Shown here one piece after another: positions 18,879 through 20,914 of a stretch of DNA of 20,914 nt. The stretch lies in the IMG/VR virus record IMGVR_UViG_3300034378_000218, positions 1 to 20,914 of that record, one strand, 5' to 3'. Numbering within the stretch: position 1 is the stretch's first letter; each line of letters starts with the position of its first letter. The translations under genes and the position numbers were made by a program. This stretch comes from a virus. Under the pieces are notes generated by a model that searched no databases, was not told where the DNA came from, and saw only the letters and a program-made list of their open reading frames with translations.

Positions 18879-20657
18879 ATGTCCAACAACAATAATCCAA
18901 AACAAAAGCAGAAAAGAACACCGTTTATCAAAGATGACAGTAATCTAATAAAGGCGATATCCAACGAGACGCATGTGCTCTGGGGCTCGATGCCCGCGGA
19001 GGAAGAGGCGCGCTACGCCTATGGAATCACAAAGAACAAAGACGGGAAGCAATTCATAAAGACCTCCCGTACCGACTACGGCCGGCCAATCGACATCCGC
19101 ATCCCCTATGGATACCACGCCCAGGTCAAGAAGTCCTGGGAGATGTATAGCATGGATAGGATGTTCCGGTATATGATTGACCGTTGCATAGACTTTGGCG
19201 CAAACGGCTTCGAATGGGAAATTCCATTTCAGGTGCCACCTAAGGAGTCGCTATGGGATTTTCTCCAGACCCGCCAGATCAGCAAGTATGTCGCCAAAAT
19301 AGAGCGTCAGAAAGAAGTCTGGAATTTCTGGGCCGCGAATGTCAACACACGCACATCGAATATCCTGCCTGGTATCGATGAGATAAACAAGTGGATTTTC
19401 AAGCAGTTGCTTCTAGGCGCGATGTGTCCTCTGGAGTGGCAGTGGAAGCAGGTGGAGATAAACGGCGAGACATACGAGCTACCTATGAAGATGACGAACT
19501 ACAATACGCTGTCCACTGTGCTACGCAAGAACGTCAATGTATTTGGCAACGAGCAGATTTACATCAAGTTGAATCCCTATCAGCTGAAGCAAACCATCCA
19601 GCCACATGCGGATATCACCAGGCAAGTATCCACATATTCCCAGCCTAAGGATAATAGCCCAGAGTGGCACAAGGTGAATATGTTCGGCCTAGGCAATGGG
19701 AATCCGAAGACCGAGGGCTTCGCAATCAAATACAATTGGTCGCCGGGCGATAACACCACATTGATATCCGGCACGGCCGTTACGGTCGGCTCTGGCCTAT
19801 ATCCTATCCCGCCGTTTCTAGGTTTGTATGAGACGTTGATGTTAAGGCGTGCATTGCATGCCGCGGATCTGGCCATACTTGATGGCGTGATCAATTATAT
19901 AGTCGATTGGGAGATTGGCGATGCTACGACTGATGCAGATGGCAATCTGGTCAACCAGCCGAGGCCCGAGCGCAAGAGCGCGGCCGGCGCGGTGATTGAG
20001 AAGTCGACGATTGACCTGGTCAAGGAGATGATAACCGAGAGCACTCGTGCCAATGTGATGCAATTGTTTCATCCTTATTATATCAAGCTGAACATCAAGA
20101 CACCTGATGTCACGTCTTTGATTTCGATTGAAAAGTATATTCATCCTACTGTTGAGATATTGAATGCCTTCGGGATATTCCTTTCGCCTACAGACAGGCG
20201 AGTGAACTTTACCGATATCAACATCGCGAATTTCGAGCAGATGCTCGACAATATAAGGCGCAATCATATCAAAAGATTCTGGGAGACATTGTGTACCGAG
20301 ATAGTCAGGAGGAATCCAAGGAAGTTCAATGCGGTGCCCAATATGATATTCAATCCCTTGAATACACAGGACGAGGGATTCAGGGAGGGTCTGCTTGAGC
20401 TCACTCGGTTCGGCAAACTGTCTGGCGAGTCGTTACTCCAAGCCTTCAAAAAGGATAATAAGACCGAAGTGAGCAGGATTGCAAAGGAGCTGCATTCGGG
20501 TGAAAAGGCTATGATGGATGAGAACGTGCCTGTAAGCTATGTGCAAAGGGCGCAGGCGGCAAGGGGCAATGTGTCGCAAACCGAGATAACCCCATTGCAG
20601 CAAGAAGGCAGGCCTAAGAAGCCTAAGAAAAAAAAGAGAAAAGAGGAGGAGGACTGA
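18879..20657 (+). CDS. Portal-like protein
   Basis: The 592-residue protein follows terL, has no membrane segment or enzyme motif, and shows the long helical centre and charged C-terminus (KKPKKKKRKEEED) of portal proteins. Segments such as WEIGDATTD and NVMQLFHPYY recall the DUF935/Mu gp29-type portals, but that is a memory-based comparison. Portals form the dodecameric DNA channel of the head. No ribosome binding site precedes ATG 18879, which lies eight bases after the terminator's T-run. Confidence 0.7.
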   Translation: MSNNNNPKQKQKRTPFIKDDSNLIKAISNETHVLWGSMPAEEEARYAYGITKNKDGKQFIKTSRTDYGRPIDIRIPYGYHAQVKKSWEMYSMDRMFRYMIDRCIDFGANGFEWEIPFQVPPKESLWDFLQTRQISKYVAKIERQKEVWNFWAANVNTRTSNILPGIDEINKWIFKQLLLGAMCPLEWQWKQVEINGETYELPMKMTNYNTLSTVLRKNVNVFGNEQIYIKLNPYQLKQTIQPHADITRQVSTYSQPKDNSPEWHKVNMFGLGNGNPKTEGFAIKYNWSPGDNTTLISGTAVTVGSGLYPIPPFLGLYETLMLRRALHAADLAILDGVINYIVDWEIGDATTDADGNLVNQPRPERKSAAGAVIEKSTIDLVKEMITESTRANVMQLFHPYYIKLNIKTPDVTSLISIEKYIHPTVEILNAFGIFLSPTDRRVNFTDINIANFEQMLDNIRRNHIKRFWETLCTEIVRRNPRKFNAVPNMIFNPLNTQDEGFREGLLELTRFGKLSGESLLQAFKKDNKTEVSRIAKELHSGEKAMMDENVPVSYVQRAQAARGNVSQTEITPLQQEGRPKKPKKKKRKEEED

Positions 20658-20660
20658 TAA

Positions 20661-20914
20661 ATGGCAAATGATTATACTGTAAATCCATTAGCAATTGATA
20701 CAGCCGCTGAAGGCACCACTATGGATATACGCATAAAAGCTATCATTGTGGTGGCTTCCGATGATACATGGCGAGTAACATTGCACGATGCGTCAGGCGG
20801 TAATCTGATTTACGATAGAGCATCTGATATTACAAACGATAGAGGTTGTGCTGATTATATAGGTGGTGTACCTGTTACTGGAGTTTATCCAACGACATTG
20901 ACTGATATTACAAA
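20661..20914 (+). CDS. Start of a probable structural protein (partial)
   Basis: AGAGGAGGAGGA precedes ATG 20661, three bases after the portal stop. The frame runs off the window after 84 codons. The visible part is rich in Thr, Asp and beta strands (DIRIKAIIVVASDDTWRV, LHDASGGNLIYD) with no lysine-rich tail, as in virion decoration or head proteins. No family recognised. Confidence 0.65.
   Translation, partial: MANDYTVNPLAIDTAAEGTTMDIRIKAIIVVASDDTWRVTLHDASGGNLIYDRASDITNDRGCADYIGGVPVTGVYPTTLTDIT

Overview
The window is a stretch of a tailed double-stranded DNA bacteriophage (Caudoviricetes-like), free or integrated. Every convincing gene lies on the + strand. Genes are short, often joined by ATGA, GTGA, TTGA or TAATG stop/start overlaps, and mostly preceded by AGGAGG-type ribosome binding sites. 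The 3' end carries a large terminase, a portal-like protein and the first residues of another probable structural protein. Five consensus sigma70-type promoters (TTGACA-17-TATAAT-like) point to a bacterial host. No gene identifies the host.

Layout. 1-547 is non-coding and carries iteron-like repeats and a strong promoter. 548-2360 holds small membrane or hypothetical proteins and a small HExxH metallopeptidase-like protein. 2365-2449 is a tRNA-Tyr(GUA). 2464-3997 holds hypothetical genes and a DPPY methyltransferase. 4013-4206 is a promoter, a candidate operator and a ribbon-helix-helix regulator. 4207-4662 is a non-coding, RNA-rich leader. 4663-7085 is a Ro60 (TROVE plus vWA) gene broken in two by a Vsr-like homing endonuclease gene. 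7102-8084 holds a methyltransferase remnant and an MT-A70 adenine methylase. 8260-15863 is a long accessory operon: Trm112-like zinc ribbon, vWA protein, ParB-like protein, HIT-like protein, HD hydrolase, HTH-HNH protein, GroES, radical SAM enzyme and many small proteins. 15867-20914 is the packaging and head module.

Two things stand out. First, Ro60 survives as two separately translatable halves, with the endonuclease between them and AT-rich flanks on both sides, as expected after a homing event. Directly upstream lie two related structured RNA modules that are Y RNA candidates. Second, a perfect 73-bp non-coding repeat occurs upstream of Ro60 (4457-4529) and again upstream of the portal gene (18702-18774). 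Its hairpins and pseudoknot potential resemble the 3' scaffold of TnpB omega RNA (the right end of IS200/IS605 elements), yet no tnpB or transposase lies in the window. The second copy sits in its own promoter-RNA-terminator unit. The proposed guide-RNA, Y RNA and attenuator roles are inferences from sequence and context.
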